Positions 29,741-37,190 of a stretch of DNA of 40,006 nt are shown here, piece after piece. The position numbers and the translations under genes were made by a program. Positions within the stretch are counted from its first letter, which is position 1. Each line of letters starts with the position of its first letter. The DNA comes from a virus. A model generated the notes under the pieces. That model saw only the letters and a list, made by a program, of their open reading frames with translations, was not told the DNA's origin and searched no databases. Location: the IMG/VR virus record IMGVR_UViG_3300029397_000032, positions 1 through 40,006 of that record. One strand, given 5' to 3'.

Positions 29741-29907
29741 GAGCTCGCCCGCAGTGCCAGCAGCTCGCTGGTCAGCGTGGCCCTCGTTTTTTTCACCAGA
29801 TGCAACAGATCACGCTCCGCCAGCGAGCAAAGCACCGTTGCAATGAGATCGGCATCGGCGCGTGAGAGCTTTTCATTGCTCTCGCGCGGAGTTCTTTCAT
29901 CAGACAT
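29737..29907 (-). CDS. Small helical protein (56 aa)
   Basis: MSDERTPRESNEKLSRADADLI, charged and helical, ending LTSELLALRASS. A strong GGGAGGG lies just before the ATG at 29907, so I reject the longer frame. It belongs to the early-right operon between cro and the CII-like gene. Function unknown. Confidence 0.6.
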   Translation of the reverse strand: MSDERTPRESNEKLSRADADLIATVLCSLAERDLLHLVKKTRATLTSELLALRASS

Positions 29908-29940
29908 ATCACCCTCCCCTCCCACACAACAGGAGTACGC

Positions 29941-30177
29941 GTGGAAGAAAAAATTAGAGAACTGCAGGCTCAAGTGGCCGCACTTCAGATGTTTGCGATT
30001 GCATTGATCGACGCCTTGCCTGACGGCGTTGCCGGCAAGGCCGGGCAAGAGTTTTCGAGCCTTACGCAGATGACGCTGCGCGACCTCAACGAAGCCGGCA
30101 AGGAAGACGAGGCTGCACACTTCGCAGACGCGGTCGAGTACATCAACTCTCGTTCGCCCGTCCATTTGGCCCTGTGA
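29941..30177 (+). CDS. Small coiled-coil protein (78 aa), plus strand
   Basis: GTG start with AGGAG and the same leader as the 29558 gene. MEEKIRELQAQVAALQMFAIAL is a short coiled coil; the rest is acidic and helical. It overlaps the 3' end of the 30143-30388 gene by 35 bp on the other strand. Function unknown. Confidence 0.65.
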   Translation: MEEKIRELQAQVAALQMFAIALIDALPDGVAGKAGQEFSSLTQMTLRDLNEAGKEDEAAHFADAVEYINSRSPVHLAL

Positions 30178-30388
30178 GGCCCCGCCGAATAGCCTCAAGA
30201 AGCCCTCCCGGACAGCCACGCTCCCGCCAGTAGCCAGAGAGCTCTGCGGAAGCGTGGAACAGCCCGCTGAATCCCCACGATTTGCAGAGCGCGGTAACGT
30301 GCTCGCTGAACTCGTCATCGAAGTGCTCGCGTAAATCCAAGGCCGGCGTTATCAGCCACAGCACCCACAGCGCATAAAGTCTTTTCAC
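30143..30388 (-). CDS. Small hypothetical protein with hydrophobic N-terminus
   Basis: 81 residues from a GTG start with a perfect GGAGG 6 bp upstream. MKRLYALWVLWLITPALDL is hydrophobic and might be a signal anchor; the rest is soluble (HFDDEFSEHVTALCKSWGFSGLF). Second gene after cro in the early-right operon. No family recognised. Confidence 0.6.
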   Translation of the reverse strand: MKRLYALWVLWLITPALDLREHFDDEFSEHVTALCKSWGFSGLFHASAELSGYWRERGCPGGLLEAIRRGLTGPNGRANES

Positions 30389-30484
30389 GGTAAACCTCCA
30401 GAAATTCGACCGTTTTCCTGCGGCGCGTCGGCCACTACGATTCAACTCATTGACCGGGCGCGTTCGGCGGCGGGTCATGTCCGG

Positions 30485-30703
30485 CTAGTGCGCGGCGGCA
30501 TCGCTAAGTGCGTGGTTGCCGGCAAGCACTATTGACAGCTGTGCACCGAGGTACAGGCGCGCAGCAGCAGCTACAACACGATCTTCAAGACGTGGCGGCA
30601 GGACAGCCGGCCACTGGGAGAGCGCTTGAGTCGTGACGCCGATTGCGCGAGCTGCGGCAACCGGCGTGCCTCCAAGGATTCGGATCGCGTGCGATTTCTG
30701 CAT
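30485..30703 (-). CDS. Cro-like repressor
   Basis: 72 residues from MQKSHAIRILGGTPVAAARAIG, with helix-turn-helix VAAARAIGVTTQALSQWP typical of Cro/YdaS proteins. The ATG at 30703 lies where transcription from the divergent promoter should begin (7 nt after the -10), so the mRNA looks leaderless; starts further upstream would lie inside the promoter and operators. Expected to repress the CI-like gene and commit to lytic growth. Confidence 0.8.
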   Translation of the reverse strand: MQKSHAIRILGGTPVAAARAIGVTTQALSQWPAVLPPRLEDRVVAAAARLYLGAQLSIVLAGNHALSDAAAH

Positions 30704-30710
30704 GCGGCGG

Positions 30711-30739
30711 ATTAAAGCATTCTTTCGAACAACCATCAA
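30711..30739 (-). promoter_or_regulatory. Early-right promoter (pR-like)
   Basis: Minus strand TTGATG (30739-30734), 17-bp spacer, TTTAAT (30716-30711): five of six matches at the -10 and five of six at the -35. The predicted start is the A of the cro ATG. It overlaps two operators. Confidence 0.7.
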
Positions 30740-30769
30740 CCATTCTTTATCGCTGCGTAAGTATGCTTT
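30714..30769. promoter_or_regulatory. Triple operator between cro and repressor genes
   Basis: Three copies of a 12-bp palindrome with consensus AAAGCATGCTTT: 30714-30725 (11/12), 30737-30748 (9/12) and 30758-30769 (10/12), spaced 23 and 21 bp, about two helical turns. The same sequence recurs at 31733 and 31756. Layout matches lambda OR. Confidence 0.75.
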
Positions 30770-30773
30770 ACTC

Positions 30774-31253
30774 ATGAAAGGAACGTACGGCGATCGCCTT
30801 CAGCACGCCCTCACCATTGCGAAGCGAACTCGACAAGAGCTCGCTGCGGCCCTGCACATCTCCGAGCAGGCGATTGGGCAGGTGCTGCTAGGCAATACGA
30901 AGGCTTTGGTCGCCGAGAACTCCGCACGCGCGGCACGATTCCTTGGTGTGGATCATTTCTGGCTCGCCACTGGCGAAGGTGAGCCCGTGGCGAGCACCAG
31001 CGCACCGACCACGTCATGGCCGTTTTCACGCGTCAACTTGGTTCGCGTGACGCAATTGCCCGCAGAAGAGTTGGCGTTTGTAGAGGCGAAGCTTGAATCG
31101 GAGATCGAGCGTGCAGAGGAGCGTTCTGCCGCTGCCGGCGCCAAACCAAGCGCAGCAGCATTCCCGGACGCGGGCACTGCTCCGACCGATGCCTATCTGG
31201 TGAACAAGTGGGAAACGCCTCCCGCAAAACGCCGTAAGAAAAGCGCCGCCTGA
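30774..31253 (+). CDS. CI-like phage repressor without S24 domain
   Basis: 159 residues from MKGTYGDRLQHALTIAKRTRQ. N-terminal HTH: ELAAALHISEQAIGQVLLGNTK, then FLGVDHFWLATGEG as in CI repressors. The part after residue 80 (WPFSRVNLVRVTQL, then a helical, Lys-rich tail) is too short for the LexA/S24 autopeptidase, and no Ser/Lys dyad is visible. No Shine-Dalgarno site lies before the ATG; TATGCT (30762-30767) 6 bp upstream could give a leaderless message, as for lambda cI. It faces cro across the operators, so it is the likely immunity repressor. Loss of lysogeny may use a mechanism other than RecA-stimulated cleavage. Confidence 0.8.
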   Translation: MKGTYGDRLQHALTIAKRTRQELAAALHISEQAIGQVLLGNTKALVAENSARAARFLGVDHFWLATGEGEPVASTSAPTTSWPFSRVNLVRVTQLPAEELAFVEAKLESEIERAEERSAAAGAKPSAAAFPDAGTAPTDAYLVNKWETPPAKRRKKSAA

Positions 31254-31260
31254 CCGCAAC

Positions 31261-31286
31261 ACCCGCTTCGTGCGGGTTTTCTTTTG
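31261..31286 (+). terminator. Intrinsic terminator after the repressor gene
   Basis: ACCCGC/GCGGGT stem (31261-31266, 31272-31277) with a TTCGT loop, followed by TTTCTTTT. It isolates the repressor transcript from the early-left operon. Confidence 0.85.
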
Positions 31287-31388
31287 TCTCCGGTCCGCCC
31301 AAAGAATGGGACGTTTTGGCCTCTGCGCGTGGACGCCTGCGATCTGGAAGTCTTGCCGCGCCTTGCCCAGAGCCAAATCGCACGCAGA

Positions 31389-31718
31389 ATGGGCAACGTC
31401 ATCAGCTTCCCGGTGGACCGCCGACAGAGAGTCGCGCGCACCGCAACAGACCACAGTTCCTTACAGACAGCTTATCGGCGCGACCTGCAGAGGGCTCTCG
31501 AAATCATCACCTCCCACGTCCAGTCCGGTGACTACGACGGCATCGTCGCAGTGCTACATCCGAAAAGCACCTCAGCCGCACCGGTGATCGCAGTGGGCGG
31601 GCAATACAGGCACGATCTTCGGGAAGCAGCCAACGCTAGTCGCTTTGCCCTGCTGTCTTTGCAGCGCCACCTCAAGGAACTACCGCCGGACGCACAAAGC
31701 GGTTCCTTCAGCGACTAA
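31389..31718 (+). CDS. Hypothetical protein (109 aa)
   Basis: MGNVISFPVDRRQRVARTATD is the probable start; the frame runs to 31284 but has no better site, and no clear ribosome binding site is seen. The opening VISFP-x-DR occurs in small phage and host proteins. HSSLQTAYRRDLQRALEIITSHV and REAANASRFALLSLQRHL are helical. Lies between the repressor terminator and the left operators. Function unknown. Confidence 0.55.
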   Translation: MGNVISFPVDRRQRVARTATDHSSLQTAYRRDLQRALEIITSHVQSGDYDGIVAVLHPKSTSAAPVIAVGGQYRHDLREAANASRFALLSLQRHLKELPPDAQSGSFSD

Positions 31719-31732
31719 ACGCACGCGTAAAT

Positions 31733-31770
31733 AAAGCATGCTTGATTCTTAACATAAAGCATGCTTTACT
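31733..31770 (+). promoter_or_regulatory. Early-left operators and promoter (oL/pL-like)
   Basis: Operators AAAGCATGCTTG (31733-31744) and AAAGCATGCTTT (31756-31767, perfect palindrome), 23 bp apart. A promoter overlaps them: TTGATT (31742-31747), 17 bp, TTTACT (31765-31770). Transcription would begin near 31777 and enter the operon that carries the PRTRC genes. Confidence 0.7.
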
Positions 31771-31799
31771 TCGTCCTGTTCAAGCACAGGAGAAATGTC

Positions 31800-31946
31800 A
31801 TGCGCCTAATCCGCCAGCTTCCGGGTTTCGTGAAGTACACCGCCGCGATCATCGTCGCTCTCGCATTTCACACGTTCGCACTGCACCTCGATGAAGAGGC
31901 GCAACTTGGAGGGCGCGCGCGCATCGCAAATCCTCGTGGCGTATGA
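31800..31946 (+). CDS. Small membrane protein (48 aa)
   Basis: MRLIRQLPGFVKYTAAIIVALAFHTFAL: one membrane segment after a basic start, then a charged tail. AGGAG precedes the ATG. First gene of the early-left operon. Function unknown. Confidence 0.6.
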   Translation: MRLIRQLPGFVKYTAAIIVALAFHTFALHLDEEAQLGGRARIANPRGV

Positions 31947-31954
31947 GGTCGGCT

Positions 31955-32407
31955 ATGGCAAAAAAGCATCTCACCCACGAAGAGATCAACGCGCTGCCGC
32001 TGGTCGACCAGGCGCTCTATTTGGAAGAGCGCCGCCATCGCAACCGACTGGATGAAATCAAGCGGATGCGCAAAGCCATGGAGGCAATCGAGTCAGACCG
32101 CGCAGCGCTCAACGCCGAAGGCCTCCATCTCACCGCAGACTCCATGACCCCCGTCTACGGCGATTCGATGCAGTTGCGCCTCTCATCGCTGTACGACGCG
32201 GTCGAAGTGCAAGCCTGCCTCGCCCTACTGAAATGCGGCTTCACCGTGGACTATCGCGATGATGACGGCAGCGGCCGCTATGCCTACAGCACCCCAATCC
32301 TTAAGAAAGGGCGGCTAAGGGTACGCCTTCTTTCCATTGCACTCAGTGCGCTAGCGCAAGCCGAGCGTGAACTCGCAGAGCACCTTCAATCGGAGGCCGC
32401 ACTGTGA
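31955..32407 (+). CDS. Hypothetical protein (150 aa), early-left operon
   Basis: From MAKKHLTHEEINALPLVDQ; GAGGT supports ATG 31955 over ATG 31943, which overlaps the upstream stop. Residues 1-60 are a charged helix (YLEERRHRNRLDEIKRMRKAMEAIE). The rest alternates helix and strand (CLALLKCGFTVDYRDDDGSGRYAYSTP). No family recognised. Confidence 0.65.
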   Translation: MAKKHLTHEEINALPLVDQALYLEERRHRNRLDEIKRMRKAMEAIESDRAALNAEGLHLTADSMTPVYGDSMQLRLSSLYDAVEVQACLALLKCGFTVDYRDDDGSGRYAYSTPILKKGRLRVRLLSIALSALAQAERELAEHLQSEAAL

Positions 32408-32547
32408 TTGCCACAGGTCGCCCCTCCATCGCCACGCGCCTTGCCCACGGCCCGCTCTCCAATCGTCCGGCGCTGGCGCTCACCCTGATCGTGCTGCTCT
32501 TCGGCCTGGCCGGAGCTGTCGCCCCGGACATCGCCAGCCTGCCATGA
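32404..32547 (+). CDS. Small membrane protein (47 aa)
   Basis: GTG start overlapping the previous stop (GTGA), with CGGAGG upstream. MIATGRPSIATRLAHGPLSN then ALALTLIVLLFGLAGAVA, one membrane segment. Ends by ATGA overlap with the next gene, so the tight spacing supports it despite its size. Confidence 0.6.
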   Translation: MIATGRPSIATRLAHGPLSNRPALALTLIVLLFGLAGAVAPDIASLP

Positions 32548-32759
32548 GCCGCGCGCGCTTTTCCCGTGCTGACCTCATCGCCGAATTCCACCGCGTGCGC
32601 GGCTCCGGCCGCGCCGAGGATCAGGTCGACATCCCGGCCATTCGGCGTCAGCTCGCACGGTCACTGCGCGCCTTCCGGCGGACGCAACGCACCGCACCCC
32701 GCCGCCGCATTTCCCCCGCCGTTGACCTGAAAAAGCTACAGGCCAACGACCTCGACTGA
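32544..32759 (+). CDS. Small basic protein (71 aa)
   Basis: MSRARFSRADLIAEFHRVRG, then ARSLRAFRRTQRTAPRRR: strongly Arg-rich, likely nucleic-acid binding or disordered. ATGA overlap with the upstream gene. No family recognised. Confidence 0.6.
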   Translation: MSRARFSRADLIAEFHRVRGSGRAEDQVDIPAIRRQLARSLRAFRRTQRTAPRRRISPAVDLKKLQANDLD

Positions 32760-32777
32760 CCCAACTGGAGCACCGAC

Positions 32778-33329
32778 ATGCTGATCGGACTTGCCGGCAA
32801 CGCCGGCGTTGGCAAAGACACGGCCGCAGGTTACCTGCGCGCCGCCCACGGGTTCCGGCAGATCGCGTTTGCCGACCCAATCCGCGCGATGTTGCTGGCA
32901 GCGCTGCCGCTAGAGCCGAAGGATTTCGAACACGGCCGCAAAGAAGAAATTTTGCCGGGCATCGGCAAGTCGCCGCGTCAACTCATGCAACTGCTGGGCA
33001 CTGAGTGGGGCCGCTATCTTGTGCACCCCGAGATTTGGGTGCGCCTGGCCGAAGACAAGGTACTGGCCGAGCACGTCGCACTCGGGCGCGCCCTGGTGGT
33101 CTCGGATGTACGCGAGGAAAACGAAGCCGCGATGATCCGCAAGCACCGTGGCGTGGTCGTCCACCTTCGTCGCAACGCTGCGCTCTGTGTTGTCAGCCAT
33201 AGCACCGAGTCGGGGATTGCGGTGTGCCCCGGCGACTGGGAAATCCAAAACGACCGTCGCCCCGAAGACTTGTTCGACGAGCTCGACCGCCTTGTCGAAG
33301 ACCAGCATTTCGTGCGGGTGCAGGGATGA
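32778..33329 (+). CDS. Deoxynucleoside monophosphate kinase-like P-loop protein
   Basis: 183 residues. P-loop GNAGVGKDT (7-15), FADPIRAML, SPRQLMQLLGTEWGR and a VSDVREENEAAMI motif match phage dNMP kinases (T4 gp1 superfamily). It would phosphorylate dNMPs to feed phage DNA synthesis. The usual acceptor-binding details cannot be judged. It ends in ATGA overlap with the next gene. Confidence 0.85.
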   Translation: MLIGLAGNAGVGKDTAAGYLRAAHGFRQIAFADPIRAMLLAALPLEPKDFEHGRKEEILPGIGKSPRQLMQLLGTEWGRYLVHPEIWVRLAEDKVLAEHVALGRALVVSDVREENEAAMIRKHRGVVVHLRRNAALCVVSHSTESGIAVCPGDWEIQNDRRPEDLFDELDRLVEDQHFVRVQG

Positions 33330-33565
33330 GCGCCAACACCACGTCGCTCGAGCAGCGCGTCTCTGCGCTCGAGGCTGAACTTGCTATCTGGCGTGCCGCC
33401 GCGGTTGCAGAGGACGACTACGCCAACTCGCGCGCACCAGCCGGAAGCCTCGCCGAGATGGCGCTTTTCCAACGTCTGCAATCCGCCATCCAACAGCGCG
33501 CGCCGCTGCGCTTGGCCGCCATTGCAACGGCCAATGCCCGCCCAAGCCTGCGCGCTGCCGCCTGA
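33326..33565 (+). CDS. Small coiled-coil protein (79 aa)
   Basis: MSANTTSLEQRVSALEAELAI has heptad spacing of a short coiled coil; Ala-rich helices follow. Overlaps the kinase gene by ATGA and precedes the PRTRC genes by 24 bp. Function unknown. Confidence 0.65.
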   Translation: MSANTTSLEQRVSALEAELAIWRAAAVAEDDYANSRAPAGSLAEMALFQRLQSAIQQRAPLRLAAIATANARPSLRAAA

Positions 33566-33589
33566 AATCCCACATCACCAGGAGAACCC

Positions 33590-34207
33590 ATGTTCACTGA
33601 AATCCATGCGCTTGCACGCGCTGCATCCCTGCTCATTTCGGTTGCCGCCGAGGGCGACGACCTGCGCGTGACAATCAACGCAGCGCCAACCAGCAAGAAC
33701 AGCTCCGCCATGCATCCGCTGGTGCTGGTGGGCACGCCGGAAGAGCTCGACGCGGGCTTTGCGCAGGCCATCGAGATCTTCGAGCCGTCTGCGCTGCCAC
33801 TGCTGGAACAGGCTCAAGCTGCCGCAAACGCCAATGGCAACAAGGGCAAGGGCACCGCCAAGGAAGCCACAAAGCCCAGTACCAAGACAGACACGCCAGC
33901 CGCTGGAACACCACCCAAGCGGGGCCCAGGTCGGCCACCCAAGAGCGCCAGCTCGAATGCGGCCGAGAAAGCGGATACCGGCGCTGCAGCCCATGGCGGC
34001 AACACCGATGCGGACGAGGACACGGGCGCGCCCGCAGTGGACCCGCGCCAGATGTCACTTGTCGAGCCCGCAGGCGATAGCAACCGGACCGGCACTGAAC
34101 AAGCTCATGCAGCGCAAACGCCGCAGGCAGAGCAGCCGACGGATGCGGCGCCCAATGCGCCGGCCAGCACCGACCCGCGCGACGTCGGCATCGACATGCC
34201 GATCTGA
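33590..34207 (+). CDS. PRTRC system protein E
   Basis: 205 residues. Residues 1-80 (MFTEIHALARAASLLISVAAEG, RVTINAAP, PLVLVGTPEELDAGFAQAI) are the conserved PRTRC E domain. The rest is disordered, with an AT-hook-like RGPGRPPK and acidic/Gln-rich tail. AGGAG precedes the ATG. First gene of the PRTRC block E-C-F-B-A-ThiF. Molecular role unknown; its domain may bind DNA or another cassette member. Confidence 0.85.
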   Translation: MFTEIHALARAASLLISVAAEGDDLRVTINAAPTSKNSSAMHPLVLVGTPEELDAGFAQAIEIFEPSALPLLEQAQAAANANGNKGKGTAKEATKPSTKTDTPAAGTPPKRGPGRPPKSASSNAAEKADTGAAAHGGNTDADEDTGAPAVDPRQMSLVEPAGDSNRTGTEQAHAAQTPQAEQPTDAAPNAPASTDPRDVGIDMPI

Positions 34208-34219
34208 ACGGAGCCACTC

Positions 34220-34624
34220 ATGCAAACAACCCAACTCACCCGTGAATTCCGATACAACGGCGTCCGCCTGGCCGACCCGTCGCCCAATTTCACGCTCGAG
34301 CAGGTGCGCGATTTCTACGCCAACACCTACGCGGGAATTCTCAACGCTGATATTGAAGGCCCCGCCGTTGAAGGCGCCCAGCAGGTGTACACGTTCCGCC
34401 GCGCCGTCGGCACCAAGGGCAACGACCTGGCCACGCTGCGCCAGCTGATCGCGGACGACGCCGTCGGCGGCGCACCGCGCGTCAAGCTGATCCCCACCAG
34501 CCAGCTCAACCACCCCGTAGCCAAACTCTTGCGGCAGACCACGCAGCGCTATCGTTACGGCAACAACCGCACGCGCAGCGCCTCACTCGTGCCGCCGTCA
34601 ACCGCCCTGCAGGTGCTGGCATGA
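34220..34624 (+). CDS. PRTRC system protein C, ubiquitin-like, with long extension
   Basis: 134 residues. Residues 1-67 fit PRTRC protein C (Prok_Ub): REFRYNGVRLADPSPNFT, VRDFYANTY, and FRRAVGTKG ending the beta-grasp domain. As I recall, family members usually end near this point. Here 67 further residues follow, including a Gly-Gly at 83-84 (DDAVGGAPR) and a basic end. If it is a modifier, it may need trimming by the JAB protein (A) to expose a glycine. The extension has normal codon use and overlaps the next start by ATGA, so it is not a frameshift. GGAG supports the start. Confidence 0.8.
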   Translation: MQTTQLTREFRYNGVRLADPSPNFTLEQVRDFYANTYAGILNADIEGPAVEGAQQVYTFRRAVGTKGNDLATLRQLIADDAVGGAPRVKLIPTSQLNHPVAKLLRQTTQRYRYGNNRTRSASLVPPSTALQVLA

Positions 34625-35667
34625 GCGCCCTGTCCCTGCCGCGTCTGAATGGCATTCCGCTCAGTCACGTATGCAAAGGCGGCGGCCAGGCATGGCACGC
34701 CCCCGCGCTCCTGGCCCTGCTGGATGCCGGCGCCCTGACGCTCGAAGACGCGCAGCCGAAGCCCAATAGCGCCGCTGCCTTGCTCAAGCGCACCCTGCAA
34801 CGGCACTGGAACGAAATTACCGCCGGCGAGCGCCTGCTCGTATGGAACCTGCATGCGCGCTCTATGTACAGCGATTGGCTCCGTCAGCCTGAACAACCGC
34901 AGCGCCTCTGGCTGTTCATCGGCGATGAGAGCGATCAGCCCCACGCCGTGCCGCAGTTGTACATTGGCCACGCGTTCGAGCGACTTGAATCCGTGCGCCA
35001 AGGCCTTGGCCAAACGGTGCTGGCCGTGCTGTACGACGCGCTGAGCCATCTGCCTAACGTGCTGACGCCACAGGAGTCGTTCTATCACGCCAGTTGGGTC
35101 CACTGGCACGGCACGGACGACGAAGAGGAAGCGATCGAGTGGATGTTCGGCGAAGGGGAATACAAGACCCGCGAGGAAGCCGCCGAGGCCTACGAGGGCC
35201 CCACACGCCTGGACTTCTTCGAACGCGTGCCCGAATGGGCCGTCCACCCCGAGCGCGTGCTAACGGATCGCCAGGTGCGCATTGCCGCGCGCAAAGACGC
35301 ACTGGCCGCGCAGGTTGTTGGCGCCGTGGACGACATCTGGCGCCACGCGCTCGCAACCGACGCCGCCGGTGGCTACGCCGACTGCAGCACACGCGACGCC
35401 GAGGGCGACTCGATCTGTTGGACTGCCGTTCTCATCTGGCACCCGGACGATCTGACGCTCCGCTTGGCCGACGATTTCCTGCAGCAGGTGTGTCAAGCCG
35501 AATACACCGATGCGGCAACGGTCAAGGCTCTCCCGATCGACAGCCACGATGCCGCCCAGTGGCTGCAGCAGATGCGCGCAAACGGCCAGCTCGCACGCCG
35601 CGTCGAAACCCTGCTAGATCTGCTTGCAGCGCAAAACCCGCTGCGCCAGCAGATCCGCGTGCAGTGA
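34621..35667 (+). CDS. PRTRC system protein F
   Basis: 348 residues, soluble, with LSLPRLNGIPLSHVCKGGG, SWVHWHGTDDEEEAIEWMFGEGE and DDIWRHALATDAAGG. Size, order and character agree with PRTRC F proteins, whose activity is unknown. It overlaps C by ATGA and precedes B by 7 bp. No catalytic motif is seen. Confidence 0.75.
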   Translation: MSALSLPRLNGIPLSHVCKGGGQAWHAPALLALLDAGALTLEDAQPKPNSAAALLKRTLQRHWNEITAGERLLVWNLHARSMYSDWLRQPEQPQRLWLFIGDESDQPHAVPQLYIGHAFERLESVRQGLGQTVLAVLYDALSHLPNVLTPQESFYHASWVHWHGTDDEEEAIEWMFGEGEYKTREEAAEAYEGPTRLDFFERVPEWAVHPERVLTDRQVRIAARKDALAAQVVGAVDDIWRHALATDAAGGYADCSTRDAEGDSICWTAVLIWHPDDLTLRLADDFLQQVCQAEYTDAATVKALPIDSHDAAQWLQQMRANGQLARRVETLLDLLAAQNPLRQQIRVQ

Positions 35668-35674
35668 GGCCAGC

Positions 35675-36403
35675 ATGGGCCAAGTTACCATTTCCGCCGA
35701 CCCCAGCAACAGCGAGCTCAAGCTGCGACACGCCGTGCTGCTGTACGACAACGCGTCGCCCGACGGCACGGTTTACGCCACCACGCACGACGTCGAATTG
35801 CTGCCGACCGGCGCGCAGTTGCTGCCCGGCCGCGCGCTTGACCTGAGCGAACTCAGCCAGTTTGTCGAGGCCGCGCAGGCGCAGACAGCGTATCGCGGTT
35901 TTATCGATTCGCGCTTGCTTTACGTCGCCCCCAACACGATGGCCTGGTGGTGCCCGGCTGCTTGCCGCACTACGTGGTTCCGCTCCGACCAGCCGATCGG
36001 CGAACGGCATGGCGTGACGCCACACCCGGCGCTGGTGTTCATCGCGCGCGAGCACATTTGGTTTGTGTTCGCGCTGGCCGAGAACGAGCGCCCCGAGCCA
36101 CGCACGGCCCTGCGTGTCGCGCCGTATTTCAACGTATGGAAGACCGGCCAGGTGTGCACGGGCAACGTATCGCTGCCCGACATACCAACGCCGGACGCGC
36201 TGCGCACCTACGAAGAAGCATTCTTCCGCAGCCGCTTCACGCACCCAAATCACCCGCGCATCACCCGATACAAGGGCGGTGGCCGCGCGCTTTGGGCGCA
36301 CCTGCTCGAGCACCCTGAAATTACCGAATTCCCGACAACTGCCCTGCTCCCGCAAAAGGAAACGCTGGAGCAGGCCATCAAGCGCATTTCTTCCGGAGCC
36401 TGA
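35675..36403 (+). CDS. PRTRC system protein B, E2-like
   Basis: 242 residues from MGQVTISADPSNSE. The core WWCPAACRTTWF and TGQVCTGNVSLP match PRTRC B (Prok-E2_D). Cys161 in the VCTGN motif is the expected thioester-forming residue; this is family inference. It would accept the ubiquitin-like C protein from ThiF. The long minus-strand frame across it is a shadow. Confidence 0.85.
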   Translation: MGQVTISADPSNSELKLRHAVLLYDNASPDGTVYATTHDVELLPTGAQLLPGRALDLSELSQFVEAAQAQTAYRGFIDSRLLYVAPNTMAWWCPAACRTTWFRSDQPIGERHGVTPHPALVFIAREHIWFVFALAENERPEPRTALRVAPYFNVWKTGQVCTGNVSLPDIPTPDALRTYEEAFFRSRFTHPNHPRITRYKGGGRALWAHLLEHPEITEFPTTALLPQKETLEQAIKRISSGA

Positions 36404-36404
36404 T

Positions 36405-37190
36405 ATGCAAGCCATCATCGAACAATTCCACGCCACGTCGCAGGAAGGCCTCATGCGCATTGCTGGCGCCCTGGACGATTTCGCGAAGGCAGCCGCCGAC
36501 AAGGTCACCAAGGCGCTGCGCAATCCGATCGCCGCCGACCAGGCCGACGAGAAATACGAGCTCGACTCGAAACTGTGGGACAGCGCGCCGACGGTGGCGG
36601 TGCCGAAGTTCGCCGCCTTCAAGGAGCTCGAAGAGGTAGGCCACCGGTTCCTGGCCACGGCCGAAGGCCTGTTCGTGGAAGTCCGCCGCCCGTGGCTGCA
36701 TGTCATTCAGCCTGTTGCGCCACTCAATGGGCAGACCGTCCGGCCGCCATACGGCTCCGTGCAGCCCAAGGTGAAGCTGGCATTCGAACGCCTCGGCACC
36801 ACGTTCCCCTTGGTGCGCCAATTCATCGAAGCCGCACAGTCCGCCTCCCCCAACGAGCATGCCGCGTGGGTGATCTGGGACAGCCGCACCGGAGACCTGC
36901 AGTATCGCGAACTGAATATCACCAATGCCTCACCCGACGCAGTTTCCTACGATCGACCAGTGCTGGAAGCGCACGAATCGCTGGTGCTCGACCTGCACAG
37001 CCACGGCGTAACGGCAGCCTTTTTCAGCGACACCGACAACCAGGACGATGCTGGTGAGGTGAAGATTTCCTGCGTGGTCGGCGACTTGGCCGACGGAAAA
37101 GCGCCAACGATTCGATTCCGCCTGTGCGCACTCGGGATGTTCCTCCCCCTCAACGTGCCCGTATCGGCAGTGATCGGAGACGGCGCATGA
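36405..37190 (+). CDS. PRTRC system protein A, JAB-type metallopeptidase
   Basis: 261 residues. The C-terminal domain has LDLHSHGVTAAFFSDTDNQDD with H198-x-H200, S208 and D211, and a likely Glu151 (EHAAWVIW): a full JAMM zinc site. JAB proteins act as deubiquitinase-like isopeptidases. The N-terminal 80 residues are helical. Starts 1 bp after B's stop and overlaps ThiF by ATGA. It probably processes or removes the C protein. Confidence 0.87.
   Translation: MQAIIEQFHATSQEGLMRIAGALDDFAKAAADKVTKALRNPIAADQADEKYELDSKLWDSAPTVAVPKFAAFKELEEVGHRFLATAEGLFVEVRRPWLHVIQPVAPLNGQTVRPPYGSVQPKVKLAFERLGTTFPLVRQFIEAAQSASPNEHAAWVIWDSRTGDLQYRELNITNASPDAVSYDRPVLEAHESLVLDLHSHGVTAAFFSDTDNQDDAGEVKISCVVGDLADGKAPTIRFRLCALGMFLPLNVPVSAVIGDGA

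Larger units (their letters stand above)
29537..29935 (+). repeat. Twin 15-bp leader repeats CCCACACAACAGGAG
   Basis: Identical copies at 29537-29551 and 29921-29935, each carrying the AGGAG ribosome binding site and followed within 5-6 bp by a GTG start (29558 and 29941) and the shared ACGCGTG context. The coordinates span both copies; the DNA between them differs. Confidence 0.8.

Noticed and set aside
35522-36706. 394-residue minus-strand frame across PRTRC B and A
   Set aside because: Shadow of two well-supported genes with Cys and JAMM motifs.
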